A DNA stretch of 64,000 bases from Mycoplasmopsis agalactiae 14628 (GTDB lineage: Bacteria > Bacillota_I > Bacilli_A > Mycoplasmatales > Metamycoplasmataceae): contig NZ_AJPR01000011.1 in the NCBI RefSeq assembly GCF_000266865.1, forward strand, positions 62,001 to 126,000. Direction: 5' to 3'. A program made the translations under genes and the position numbers. The notes below the pieces were generated by a model. The model did no database searches. It worked only from the letters and a program-made list of their open reading frames with translations, and was not told where the DNA came from. Shown one piece after another: positions 22,314 to 34,900 of this stretch; positions within the stretch are counted from its first letter, which is position 1, and the number at the start of each line of letters is the position of its first letter.

Positions 22314-23895
22314 TTATGCCTCCATTTGAGTTGCCATAATACTTATCAAAAAACATTGACACTCTACTTTTGTTGGCTGTTTCATAGGCTTTTTTGGCTG
22401 AATTATTTCCTTGCTTATCAGTTATTTTTAAAGGAGCATCGCTGTTATTTTCAGGGTTATTTCTTTGTTCTAAAATGCTTTTTCTTTCATCATTTAGTTC
22501 ATTAGCCACTTTATTATGTTCATCAGCTTTTTGTTTGTAATGATCATATACAGAGTTATCAACCAAAATGTTATCTCCATAAATAGACTTTAACGATTCA
22601 TCATATTTATTTCATAATTTCTTGATAACTTTAGGTGGTTCATATTCAGGAGCTTGTTCATTCAATAAATTACTTTTAACAAAGTGGGTTGGTGAAATTT
22701 GATACATTGGTGGCTCGTCCAAAAAGTCTACATTTAAGGCATAATCGTTACGAACAGCAAAGGCATCACCTTCAATATTGTTTAAGTTTGATGGCACTGC
22801 ACCTCTAATAACTTGTAGTCTTTCACCTTTATTATAATCAGGCATTGATGTAATCAAACCTCAAGTGTATGGGTGTTGAGCATTATAAAGAATTTCTTCT
22901 TTAGTTCCTGATTCAACAATCTGACCTGCATACATAATATTTATAAAGTCAGAAATGGAAGCCACAACACCTAAGTCATGGGTAATAAAGGCAATTGCTA
23001 TATTAAAAGTTTCTTGCAACTCTCTAATAATGTCAAGAACTAAAGCTTGCACAGTAGGGTCTAGAGCAGTAGTGGGTTCATCCATAACTAAAATTTTAGG
23101 TTTTAGTGACACAATTGATGCAATTGCAACTCTTTGAATCATACCCCCTGAAAGCTCATGAGGATATTTTTTCATAATATCTTCAGGATTGTTAATTTTG
23201 GTTAATCTTAAGTATTTTAAAGACTCTTGATAAGCCTCTTTTTTGCTTTTTACTAGCTTATTAACTAGCATGCCTTCCATTATTTGATTTCCAACTTTCA
23301 TTGTTGGATCCAGTATCGACATAGGGTTTTGGAAAACAGCAGAAATAATTCTTCCTCTTAGTTTAGATTTCTCTCAATTATATGTTGTGAAGTTTTGCAC
23401 TTCTAGACCATATAATCTAATTTTGCCGCCTTCAATTATGGCGTTTGAGCCAGTAAGACCATAAAGCAAAGACGTAATAACAGACTTGCCAGAACCAGAT
23501 TCACCAATAAGTGCATGAATCTTACCTTCATAGATTTTTAAACTCGGTCCTCTAAGCACTAAGTTCTTTTCTTTAGGATTAGCAGGATTTTTAAATGTTA
23601 AGTAAATATCTTCTATTTCAGCAGCAACATTAGTTGGTACTCCGAAAACATCTTCGACTTTTGTGCCTGTAAACAAGTCAACTTCGGTTTTATCTTTTTT
23701 AAATATTCTTTTAATTTGCTTGCCAAGGTTTTTTCAGTAGTCAATAAAACTTCTTCAAAAACCTTTATCTTTTTCAGCCTTTATTTCCATCATATCTAAA
23801 GGTGCAGGAAAATTATTATAAATTAATGGTTTAGGAAACTTTTTGTTATAACCTTGTAGTTTATTATGCTTAATTTGTGTTTCTTCTTGATTCAT
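22306..23895 (-). CDS. oppD: Oligopeptide ABC transporter ATP-binding protein OppD
   Basis: A 529-aa ATPase partner of OppF. The start at 23895 follows AGGA. The first 75 residues or so are an added basic leader. Walker A is GESGSGKS (131-138), the signature is HELSGGMIQR (about 245), Walker B is ILVMDEPTTALDP, and AQHPYTWGL is the Opp tail. Past that the protein runs about 170 residues further, with a charged, possibly coiled-coil C-terminus (DHYKQKADEHNKVANEL). Multiple UGA Trp codons are present. It overlaps oppF, indicating coupled translation. Confidence 0.94.
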
Positions 23896-23902
23896 GTTTT
23901 TC

Positions 23903-24916
23903 CTATCTTTGTCTTAGCAAGCTATCTTGCACTGCACCTGACATTAGCTGAATAGAAGCAGTAACTAAAATAAGCATAAATGAAGGCACCAATACATAAC
24001 GTGGGAAAACTGTAAAGTTTTTTGATCCTTCACTAATTAAGTTTCCTAAAGTAGCAACGTTTGGAATAGACAAACCTATAAAAGCTAATGATGTTTCAGA
24101 AAGAATAATTCCGGGGATGTGAAATACTATCTCGGTAATTAATAATGGTATTAAAATTGGCAAGTAATTCATTAATACTTTATATGTTGGAGTTCCCAAA
24201 ATTTTAGATGCACTAACTCATTCAAATGATTTAGCACGCAATACTTGAGAACGCATTTGGTTAGCAATACCAGCTCAGGATGTAAACGATAAAGCAAAGA
24301 TCATTACCCAGAAAGTTGGCTTAATAATAATAGTAATTGTAATAAGAATGATTATTGATGGCACGTTTGAAATTATTTTAATAATGAAAGTCATTATTTT
24401 GTCAAATATTCTAAAGTGACCCATCATAATTCCAATAATTAAACCAACTATAACTTGAATAAATGTTGCAATAAATGATAAAGCTAGCGAATACCTAAGG
24501 CCATATCATAATCTAGCTCATAAGTCTCTACCCACTGAATCTGTGCCAAAAATGTGACCATTTGTAAAGAATGTTTCAAATCTGTTTTCAACAGACAATT
24601 CTAATGGGTTGTGTCTTGTCACTAATGGAATAATAAACGCTAATAGCATTAAAATAACTAAAGTTACAAAACCAAATACACCTGCAAAAGAACGACTAAA
24701 ACGATAGAAGAACTCGACAAAGGAATTTTGTTGCTTATGCATTTTGCTGGTTTCATTAAACTCAAATAGATTACCAACAATTTGTCATTCTTTGTAGGCC
24801 AAAGGCCTTAAAAATCTGTTTGGTGCTAATTCTTCGCCAAAAACATTATTTGGACTTTCTTCTCTTCTTTTTCTCTTTTTGTTTCAATTCTTAATTCATT
24901 CAGACAGTTTAGCCAT
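23903..24916 (-). CDS. oppC: Oligopeptide ABC transporter permease OppC
   Basis: A 337-aa permease of the OppBC family. It has a charged N-terminal leader of about 65 residues, then a first membrane helix (FAGVFGFVTLVILMLLAFIIP), a TNGHIFGTDSVGRDL motif typical of OppC, and a C-terminal half with LSETSLAFIGLSIPNVATLG, the EAA-type loop region that contacts the ATPases. The start at 24916 lies two bases from the oppB stop, behind AAGGG. Ends with TAG at 23903, seven bases before oppD. Confidence 0.94.
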
Positions 24917-24917
24917 T

Positions 24918-26003
24918 TTAGCCCTTTCTTCTTACTCTTGGGTCAATTATTTTATAAAGAGCATCACGGCAAGTATATGAAAGAATTGTTATTAAAGAGA
25001 ATAATGTAACCATAAATAAAATTATATTAAAGTCCTTTGAAGTAATAGCATTAAGTAGCAAGCCACCAGAACCAGTTATAAAGAAGATTTGCTCAATAAA
25101 CACACTACCAATAAAGCTACCAAATATAACAACTGGGAAAAATGTTGCAATTGGGAATAATGCTGGTTTAAGCGCATGGGTTCAAACAAAACGACGTTTT
25201 GTAATACCTTTTAAATAACAGAATTTGCAGTGTTGTGAGTTTAGTTCTCTGTTAAGCTCAGTTCTTATATATTTAATATATACAATTATAGAGCCTAATG
25301 AAAGTGCCAAGCCAGGTAGAACATATGTTGATATATCTTTTTCGTTAAAGATATATGGAAGATTTAACTTTCTACCTATCAATAAGAGCCATAAGGCAAA
25401 TACTAGTGATGGAATTGATGAGAAAATTGAAACAACTAAAGTAGCAATATGGTCAGGAAGCTTATCAGGATTCATGCCTACATAAACTCCTAAAGGAATT
25501 CCCATTACTAAAGTGAGCATAACTGAGAAAATTCCAATTAGGAAACTCTTATAAAAACGTACTCATACAAAATCATTAATTCTTTCACCAGGGAAAACCG
25601 ATAAAGAAATTCCAAAGTCTAAGTGAATTATGTTTTTTAAATAAATACCATATCTAATAATCAAGGGTTGATTTAGTCCATATTTTTCTTCAACAGCTCT
25701 TCTAGCTGCTTCATCTAAGCCGGCTGTTAAACCTGTGCCACCAGGAACTGAGTTAATTAAAAAGAAGGTTATAGTAATAACAATAAAGGCAACTAGGAAA
25801 AACTCTAAAATGACTGCAAATGCTTTTAACATACTTGCCACTCATGGCGATTTTATATTAAATATTTTTTGATGTCATTTTAATTTACGTTTAAATTTAT
25901 TATCAAAGTCAACTAATTGTTTTTGTTCAACTAATTTTCCTGATATTTCTGAAAGATCATCAACAAAAAATGAGTTTTCAGATTTCTGTTTTAAATTTTC
26001 CAT
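24918..26003 (-). CDS. oppB: Oligopeptide ABC transporter permease OppB
   Basis: A 361-aa permease. A charged 50-residue cytoplasmic leader precedes the first helix. The sequence TFFLINSVPGGTG, then EKYGLNQPLIIRYGIYLKN, and a later LALSLGSIIVYIKYIRTEL with the LKGITKRRFVW EAA loop identify OppB. The start at 26003 is behind AGGAG, and nine bases separate it from the oppA stop. UGA codons are Trp. Works with OppC as the membrane channel for peptides delivered by OppA. Confidence 0.94.
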
Positions 26004-26011
26004 AAATACTC

Positions 26012-28963
26012 CTATAACTCCTCTTCTCTTACATCAGTTGGCAAGTTTTTCTTAGGTGGGAATGCAGTGTCATAAGCAAATTGTAATGAGTAGGTAAATA
26101 AACTCTCAGTACCACCTACTCTAGAAATTTCTCAATATGTATCAACTTCCATCAATGGTACAACAGGTGCAGCTTCACGAACTATTTTTTCTAAGCCAGC
26201 TATTATGGCAAAAGCACTTTGTTCAGTTCAGCCTTCTTTTATCTCTTCATCAGTAAACTGATTTGTAAAGAAGGATGTTACTCTGTCATTAAATTGGCTT
26301 AGCGATTCATGTTGAATGTGTCCTTGTTCATCTTTGTATGTTTCTTTTCTTAAAGAAAGCTCAACAATTTTATTTCAAACTCTTTCAGCAGAGTTAGCTA
26401 AACCAAGACGGAATTTAATCTTATCAACTTCTTTTTTAGCTTCATCTGAAATAGTCACCTTTCCGTTTTCGTCTAATTTATAGCCTAATTCTTTAAAGTA
26501 CTTTTCATATGTTCATGAACCAGAAGGGTTGTTTCTAAAACCAGTTTGCTTAGCGTTTTCGCTATCAATACCATCAGTTCTAAAGAATACTTTTACATAG
26601 CTATAAGCATCAGAACCAAAGGCATCAAAGTTTCTATAAAGCAAGTCAAATTCACCTTTTGTTCTAAAATCTTCATAAACGTTTTCAGGTAAACTCTTAA
26701 TTTCTATGTCTAAAAAGCCATTAAATGCTTTAGACATAAAGTCTTGCAAGGCTATACCAGCGTTTTGATGCTCGTCAGTTGAGTTCGAGATATATTTAAG
26801 TGTTATCTTCTTCAAGTTAGGATGTCTTTTCTTAAATGCATCCATATATTGGTTAGCTATTTTTAATTGAAAACCTTTGTCAGTTCTATCAACATGTTCA
26901 AACTTATAAGATTTGGACAAGTGATTTAAGTGACTATAGTTTTGCACAGGGATAGGTGTTTTGAACTCAGTGTCATATTTTGTATATGTTTCCAAGTGGT
27001 CAAAACCAACTTCAATAGCATCACCAAATGAGGATGATCCTTGGCCAAAAGCAGTTCATGTTATAACTGGATATGAAGAGTTTCATCCTACTATATTAAG
27101 CATTTCGTCTCTATTGATTGCATAGTAGATAGCATTTCTTAAATCTTCATCATATAAGTATTTTGAATCAGAATTGTTAGGAAGTTTCCTAAATCTTTCA
27201 TCATCAAGGTTGAAAGCTAAAGCAATTGTTCCAAATCCTGATGATTTCTTCATATATTTTCTATATTCTTTATCAGTTCAGTATGCTAATTGCTGAATTG
27301 CAGGGATTCTAGTTGCAGCTATATATTTATCATCATATAAAGCAGCATTTATATTAGGATCTGAACTAAAGAAGATCTTTATTCTCTCGCTTGATGTTTT
27401 ATCGGAAGAGTAATATTTTTGATTTTTAGTAAGCAACAAGTATCCTTGCGGTCCAAGTACTAAGTCACTTAAAAGAAAAGCACCAGCAGTTAGGAAGTTT
27501 TCTTGTTTTAAACCAAATTCATTAATTCCACCATTTGTTTCAACAAACTTACGGTTAATAGGGAATAAGTTTGATTGCATATCTTGCACAACGTTTGATA
27601 GTGACGAAGGCTCACTTGCTGAGTATTCAATTCTTAATGAATACTCATCTAGTGCCAGTTCTCTATGTCATCTATAGTGTTTTGGCTTGAATGAATCTAT
27701 AAAGTCATTAACTAAAGTATTTTCCTTATAAAGCTTATTTACAGCTTGATTGTACGAATCAATATTACTGTCACTATAAGAAACTGGAAGCTTAGCTTTT
27801 AGTGCTCTTGACTTTTTCATAAGTTCTTTAAACAAATCAGAATACTTTTGTCTAGGGTCACTAAAAAGGTATTTTTTAATCTTTACTGCCTTACGTTGTG
27901 GAATTTGTTTTAGTTCTTCTTCACTATGCTTACCATGTAAGTATTCAGGGTTAGGAAGCATAATAATTGTCTCATCTTTGTCAGGATCAAAGTCAGGCGA
28001 GTAAGGAACACTAGAAAGAATTTCTTTATTTGAATAATTTCAGTAAATTCTTCCAGAATATAGTCCTAATTTTTTTACTGCATCCTTGAGCTTATCAAGA
28101 ATTTTACGTTCCTTAGTTTTTATTTCATTTACTTCAGTTTGACTTAAATTCTTGACCTTAAACTTGCCATCTTTAAGAATTTGTTCAATTTGCGATGGAT
28201 AAAGTTCTTTATATGAAGGATCAAAAACATCGTATATAACTTTTTTATCTATTTCTTTAAATAATGGATATTGGAATGGATTTTGATAAGTGATGCCGAA
28301 TTCCTTTATATACTCTTGCTGAATATCAACAACAGCTTGTGCATAAGCAAACTTTCTTTGCAAAATAGTAGTTAACTTCTGACTACCTGTAGATAAGTCG
28401 AGAATATAGTGAATAGCATCAATATAATCATCAGCTACTACTTCATCACCATTGCTTCAGCGGCTTTTGCCTTCGTTAAGCAAAATGTTCATAGACTGAA
28501 TTGCATTACCACCAGATTGCAAGATGCTTACTGGCTGATATTCATCTCTGTCAGAACTAAGCGAACCAGTTGTTGATCCTAATTGATCTAGGGGATAAAA
28601 TCTAGAACTAGGTGTAGCTGCTGGAGCAACTTTTTCAAAATATTTATCAATTTGAGTTTTGCCTTCTTTAATTTCTTGTGGAGTTAGTCTTTGTTCATTA
28701 TTATATGAACCAATAGGTAACTCCGGAAGGCTTAAAATTCTTTTTAGCGCTTCATCAGGAGCAGCCTTAACAGGAGCTTCAACTAAAGATGGCAAGACTT
28801 TATTAACAGATGAAAACTTAATGTAATTAAGGGAGTTTATAGGTTCAGAAACTAAACCAAGGTCATAATTTCTTTCAATTTTGCCACACTTAGCAGCCAC
28901 AAGTGGCACTAAGGCAGAATTGAATGCAACTATGCCTAATAAAAGCTTTTTAATTCTTTTCAT
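26012..28963 (-). CDS. oppA: Oligopeptide-binding lipoprotein OppA
   Basis: A 983-aa lipoprotein, far longer than the roughly 540 aa of E. coli OppA but usual for mycoplasmas, where OppA is 850-1000 aa. The lipobox is LVAAKC (Cys26). The SBP_bac_5 signature region is recognisable at NEGKSRWSNGDEVVADDYI, and the C-terminal part has the EFDLLYRNFDAFGSDAYSY hinge-type stretch. AAGGAG precedes the start. The upstream PDxFFG stop is only 15 bases away, so oppA is translated from the same transcript. It binds peptides outside the cell and hands them to OppBC. In M. hominis the homologue also has ecto-ATPase activity; no clear P-loop was seen here. Confidence 0.92.
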
Positions 28964-28978
28964 GGTTAGTCTCCTTTA

Positions 28979-31900
28979 TTATTTAACCCCATTAAATTGG
29001 TCATATACATATAGTATGTTTTCATAAACATTATTGCCATTTTCATCTATTTTATAAGGCTTTTCGCCTTTAGCCATTCTTATTGAAGCTTGCGAGAATG
29101 TCTTGCCGTTTTCAGCAATTGATTCTCATGTTCCTAAGTCTGTATTAAGTATATCTTTAGTTCCTTGTTCATCGCTAGAGAAGTAAACTGAATATGTATG
29201 TCCTGGCAATAATATAGCATTTCTGTATTTAGACATAATGCCATAGTCACTTACTCACGAAACAAATCCTTTTCCTTTGTGCTTTCCGTTAGAGTCGCTG
29301 TAGTCATATTGTTCATCTGCCAGAGTATGACGAATTTTCTTTCTTTCTTCATCACTCTTAGCTTCGTTGAATTTTTTCTCGTTTTCAATGTGTTGGTTTT
29401 TGTAATAGAACATGTTGCTTGTGTTATCTTTAGTTAGTTTAAGAGTCTTAATTTCACCAGTTTGTCTATCTTTAAAAGCAAGATAGTTTGCTTTTTCAGC
29501 AACATCGCTTGATAGATAACCAAACATTGCCACAGCATCCTTGCTTCCATCTCTTCAAATGCCTGAAATGTTTCTCTTACCAACACCTTGTGATTGAATG
29601 TAGTACTGTCAGTAAGCTCTAGCTCTAGTGTTAACCACTTTGCCTTCCAAGTCTTTAATTCTGATAGTATCATCAACTATTTCAGCGCCCTTATCATCAT
29701 AAAGCTTAAAGTTTAAGAAATCACGGTATCATCTATCCTTAAATCAACCATTATTAATTGATTGAAACTCTCCAAAGTAACTGTTGTTGTAGTTTGAATC
29801 ATCACTAAGGTTTTTATCATCTGATAAAACAGCCTTTTTGTATCTTAGATTTAGAGCATTTGCCTTATGTTTTTCTTCATTGTCAGCTAATCTTTCATAA
29901 TCTAAGATTGCATTCTTAATTCCATCACGACCACCTCTATCATTCAATTTAAGTGCTTTAGATTTTCACTTAGCAGTAGTGGTACCATCAACGACATATT
30001 CTAATCCTGTATTAGCTTCACTAATATTAGATAAGAATGAAGGAGTGTTACCAAAATCATGATTTGAAGGTGAGTATGTTATTTGCAAGTTATCACGGTT
30101 TATAACTTCAGCAAAGTTATATGTATAGTCAGAAAATAGTTCGTTAAATTTACGTTCAGTTTTGTTGATAAAGTAATTCTTAACATCATCAGATGGGCCA
30201 GTATGGAAGGCAGCATTAGCTAATGAAGTGAATATGTTAACTAACTCAAATTGTTGTAATGAAACATGCACAATTGTTTGGTCAGTGTAAAGCTGAATCT
30301 TGCTATCAAAAACAAGCGAGTCAACTAAGTTTATGGCTTTTAGATCAACACCAAATTCTTTAGCAATATTTTCATAAGTTTTGATTGTATCATCAGCACC
30401 AATTTCTCATTTCTTTCTATCAGCACCATCAATTTTAAACTCTTGTTTCTTAAACTCTCCATAACCATGTTTTTGGTCAAAAATTCACATTGCATCTTTG
30501 TTGCTATTTTTTAGCTTATCAAATGTTAAAGCAGAGTTAAACATTGCAAATAATGATGAGCTAAATCTTCTCATAATGTCATTAGCTCACATTTGGTTTG
30601 AAGAGTCTTCCATTGCTTTTTTATAGAATTCTCTGAATACATTTTTCTCTTCTTCAGACATTTCAGTCATATTAGCTAACTTGTCAATTATCTCTGTTTT
30701 ATAGGCATTTTTGAAATTGTCTATGTTGATCTTTTTCTGTACATAATCTACTTCTCACTTAACTGTATCAGTAGCTTTATCATACTTAGCTTTAGTTAAG
30801 TCAACGTTAACAAACTCTAACCATTTTTTGTAATCATCAAATTCAATAGAGCCATTTTTCATAACTCCAGAAGCAAATGAATTAAATAAACCGGTTAACA
30901 CATTATGATCTAAACGTTTTAGACTTTCAGTGTAATTCATTTTTAATTTAGTAACTTGGGTAAAGTCTGCTTGAGAAGTATCAGGGAATGTAACAATTTG
31001 ACCTGAACTATTAAGCATATTTCAAACACCATTAGGGTTGGCGCTTGATGTTATGAAGGTTGGCGTGTATTTAGATAATCATTTAATAATTTTCTTAGAG
31101 TTAAACACTTGAAGATAATCACTAGGAAGTGTTTGAGCAAAGAAAGGATCTGTAAATGCTGTTTCTAACTTAACGTTAGGCATATACATTGTGTCTTTGT
31201 CAATTCACAATACTTGTCCAGCACCACCATTTATGTTGTTGTTAAGTGAGTTACCTGAATTAAATAGTGCACTAAGGACATGACCTAGTTTTACTTCTCC
31301 TGAAGCACCATTTGTACTTGCTGGTGCACCATGACCATTTTTACTTATGTAATCTTTAGGATTGCCATAAATTAAGTTGCTTGGAACAGCTTTAGGGAAG
31401 TTAGATGAGGTGTTTTCTGAACCATCTTTGTTGTAGTATTTTATAAATGGTACTTTTCCATCTGTGCCTTTTTTATAGGTTCCCTGGTCAGGATCTCTGT
31501 TAGTAAGATAATTCTTGTAAATATTAAAGAACATCTTAGTTACATCGCTTGGTAAGCCAGCACCAAATATATTTCTAGTTTCAGGATAATCAACAATAAT
31601 TTTTGGATCTAACGACAAACGAGTATCAGAAGTGTCTCAACCATTAATATTGAATCTGTCAACTATTAATGACTTAATTGTTTTAACAATTGTGTTTATT
31701 TTGTCATTAACAAATTTAACAGCATTTTTATCATAATATGGACTCTTTGTGTCTGTTAAATCAACATTTAAAGGAACACTAATTACAGGTGAGCCATCAG
31801 CATTATGCATTAGAACTTTAGTTATTAATATATAGTTACCTTCGGCATCTTTAAGTCCTTCAACAACTTTAGGTTCAATTTGTTTCGAACCATTTTTAGT

Positions 31901-34900
31901 GACTTCTTCAAATTCAATCAAATTGCCTTGACCATCTTTGATTATGCCTTTAAGCATTGAAAGGCTTGCTTCTTTAAACTCATACTCGCCTTTATCATTC
32001 TTAACCATATATTTAACTTTGGCGGCATCTTTTAATGCACTGTTAACAGTAGGGTTAAGTGTACCTGAGTAGTAGTCGATTGCATTAATTACTCACATAT
32101 CAAAAGGACTTAATCATTTTTCATCACCATTAGCAGTTAAGCCATTTTGTTCTCTTCTGCTCTTAACAGCTTCTAGCATTCCAGCAAAGTCTTGCAAGAA
32201 ACGTCTGTTCTTGTTTGATAGGGCTTTTCATAAATCTCTGTCTTCTAAACCAACACCTCAAATGTCTGATTCTTTTTCCATCGATTTGATTGTATCTTCA
32301 GCTTTATCTTCAAAAGTTATCTTGCCATCTTTACCCTTTTTAGCAAAACGGAATTCAGCATATTCACCATAGTCTTTTAAAGCGCCAAATTCATCTAATA
32401 AACGTTTTGTGCCTAATTCAACGTGAGTACGGGCCTTTAAGTATAGCTCAACAGCATCCTTGCTGTAGTAGTTGTTAATATTTGGCGTTGAATTTGGCGT
32501 AAGTGCACTAACAAATATTGGATCACTACCTTTGTTACTTAAATCATGTGCACCATTTAAGGTAATATGGTGGCCATATTCATGGGCTCCAACAAATTTA
32601 AGGAAGTCAGTTGATATACCTTTGAAGTTTGGATCAGACATTTTTAAAATAGCTCATAATCCAACACGGCTGTTTTTGGTAAAACCTAAATATTTACCAT
32701 TCTCTAGTGAGTATTCCATAACCCCATCAGAGTTAATCGACTTTTTAATATGCAAGCCATCTAATCATTCGCCAGCATAAGGCACTTCTTTTAAAAGTTC
32801 ATCTGTCAATCCTTCATATGCGTCAGCAAAAACATCATATGATCTTTCTGATTTGCCAGTTTCAGGGTTATTAACCTCATTTTCTTCTTTTATAACTGAA
32901 GGCGCCACCATCTTTTTGTAGCCTAACACTGAGAAAAATTCATTCATATTTTTAAGAACATTTTTATCAGCATTAGCATCTACTGCAAACTTAACAAATT
33001 TGCTTCCAAATTTAGTTTGTGAACCAAAAGGATTTTCAGAATCAACGTTCTTGATAGTTACTTCAAGCACACTTCCTTTTTTATTAATATCAGAAATATC
33101 AGCTTTGAATATTAATTTATCAATTTCTTCTTTTGAAGCATTAGGTTTAAGAATATTTTTCTTAGTTAGTATGTCAATAAGCTCAATTTTTGACTTAGCT
33201 ACAATGACATCATCTTCACTAGTTATTTGTCTTGCTTGAACATTTTTATCTAGTTCTCTAGCTTCTTTTATTAATTGAGTTTTTCTGATGTTTTCAACTA
33301 TTTTAGCTGAATGTGCTAATGAGTGATTATATGCTTCATATAATTTATGGTCTCTTAAAGCAGGCGCGATTAAGGTATCAAAGTATTCACCTAAGCTGCC
33401 TAGATATTCTCCAAATTCTTCAACACTTTTATCAATGTGTTTTTCAACTTCAGTCATTCTTTTAACAAATGAGTTGAATAAAACTTCAGGATTTATTGCA
33501 CTAGTGCCAGCTCTTGGTGTTAGCTGAGGAAGATCTTTAAACTTAGCAAGTTCGGCCTCAATTTTGTTTAAGTTTTCAGCTGTTAAAGCCTGTAAATAAG
33601 CTTTTTTGGTTTTTTCATCTAAATCTTTTTTGCTGCTAATATAAGCAGTAAGTTTTGCTAGTTTTGTCTTATCAGATTTTAGTAGTTCAATAAACGGCAT
33701 AGTAAACCATGATGTTTGGAATTTCGAAATATTAACATTTGTTCTTGTTTCCCAACCTTCATTGTTCAGAAAACCTAATATTAATGTTTTATAAGCCGAT
33801 AGATCTTTAACAATTTCTTCTAATCTTTTGGATAAATTATTAAACTCTGCGACATAGTTAGCTAGTTCACTATTTTGCGATGTTTCAATATTAAATTTCT
33901 TATTAAATTCAGAAACTATACCTGAAAGCGCTGACAACCCAGCAACAACATTTGCATTGTCATAGTCATCTTTGCCAATTTGCTTGTAAATTGATTCAAC
34001 TTCTGTATTGAAATGTTTTAGAAGTTCATTAGAAAATTTATCTTTTTGAGACTTATGTTTTAGGTTTTCATTAAGTATTTTAGAAACCAAACTTGTTGCT
34101 TTTTTCTGTAATTCAGCAATAAACTTTTTAAATGTTTCGATTGTTGAAACTTCAACACCATTAATGTTAGAATATAGTGCTTTTAGGAAATTATCAAGTT
34201 CAGAATTTGTATGAGTTCTTGTGCCACTGTCAGGAAGAGGTAGGCTTCTTCTGAATCTACCAGCTATTTCTCTAACAGAGCCACCACCATTAGATGCTTT
34301 TTCAAATTTCTTTAAAAATTCTGGAACTTTCTTGTTACCTTCGGATTCATTTTCTTCGTTACTCTTTGAAGATTTAAGCTCTCTGAAAATAACCTTATAT
34401 TGCTCAACAATTAGGTTATCCTTAAAAGTTTTTATAAAAGTTTCAACTTCTTTTTCGTATGCACTTGTTATGGTTTCATTAAATGCTTTTAGATCCTTGC
34501 CTAGCTCTGAAGAGTTTTCTGAATTTTCAATTTTCTTCATTTCGCCAGCAAGTTTTGAATCAGGTTTCTTAAAGTTATTTAAGTATGAGTTTGCTTTTGC
34601 CACAACTTCATCATGCATAATATCTTTGACTAATGCATTTGTAAAGCTTGATAAATCTTTTTTAAACGTTGCAACATTTGCTTTCTTGCTTTCTGCTTTA
34701 GATTCAAATATTGAAAGAAGGTCATCTTTTAATGACAATGAACCAAGCAATGATGCTTCATTTTTCTTAGAATCTTCTTCGAATTTTTTGTAAAGATTGT
34801 TGTAGAAGTTTGCATATTCTGGATGGTCTTTGTCATTTTTTAAGCTCACAAGGTACTTATTACCTTGCTCCAACAAATCCTTATCTGCTCTAAGTCCATC

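Noticed and set aside
34221-34793. A 190-codon plus-strand frame
   Set aside because: It is an antisense shadow of the PDxFFG gene, Ser/Phe/Leu rich as expected from the complement of Lys/Glu/Asn codons, with no ribosome site.
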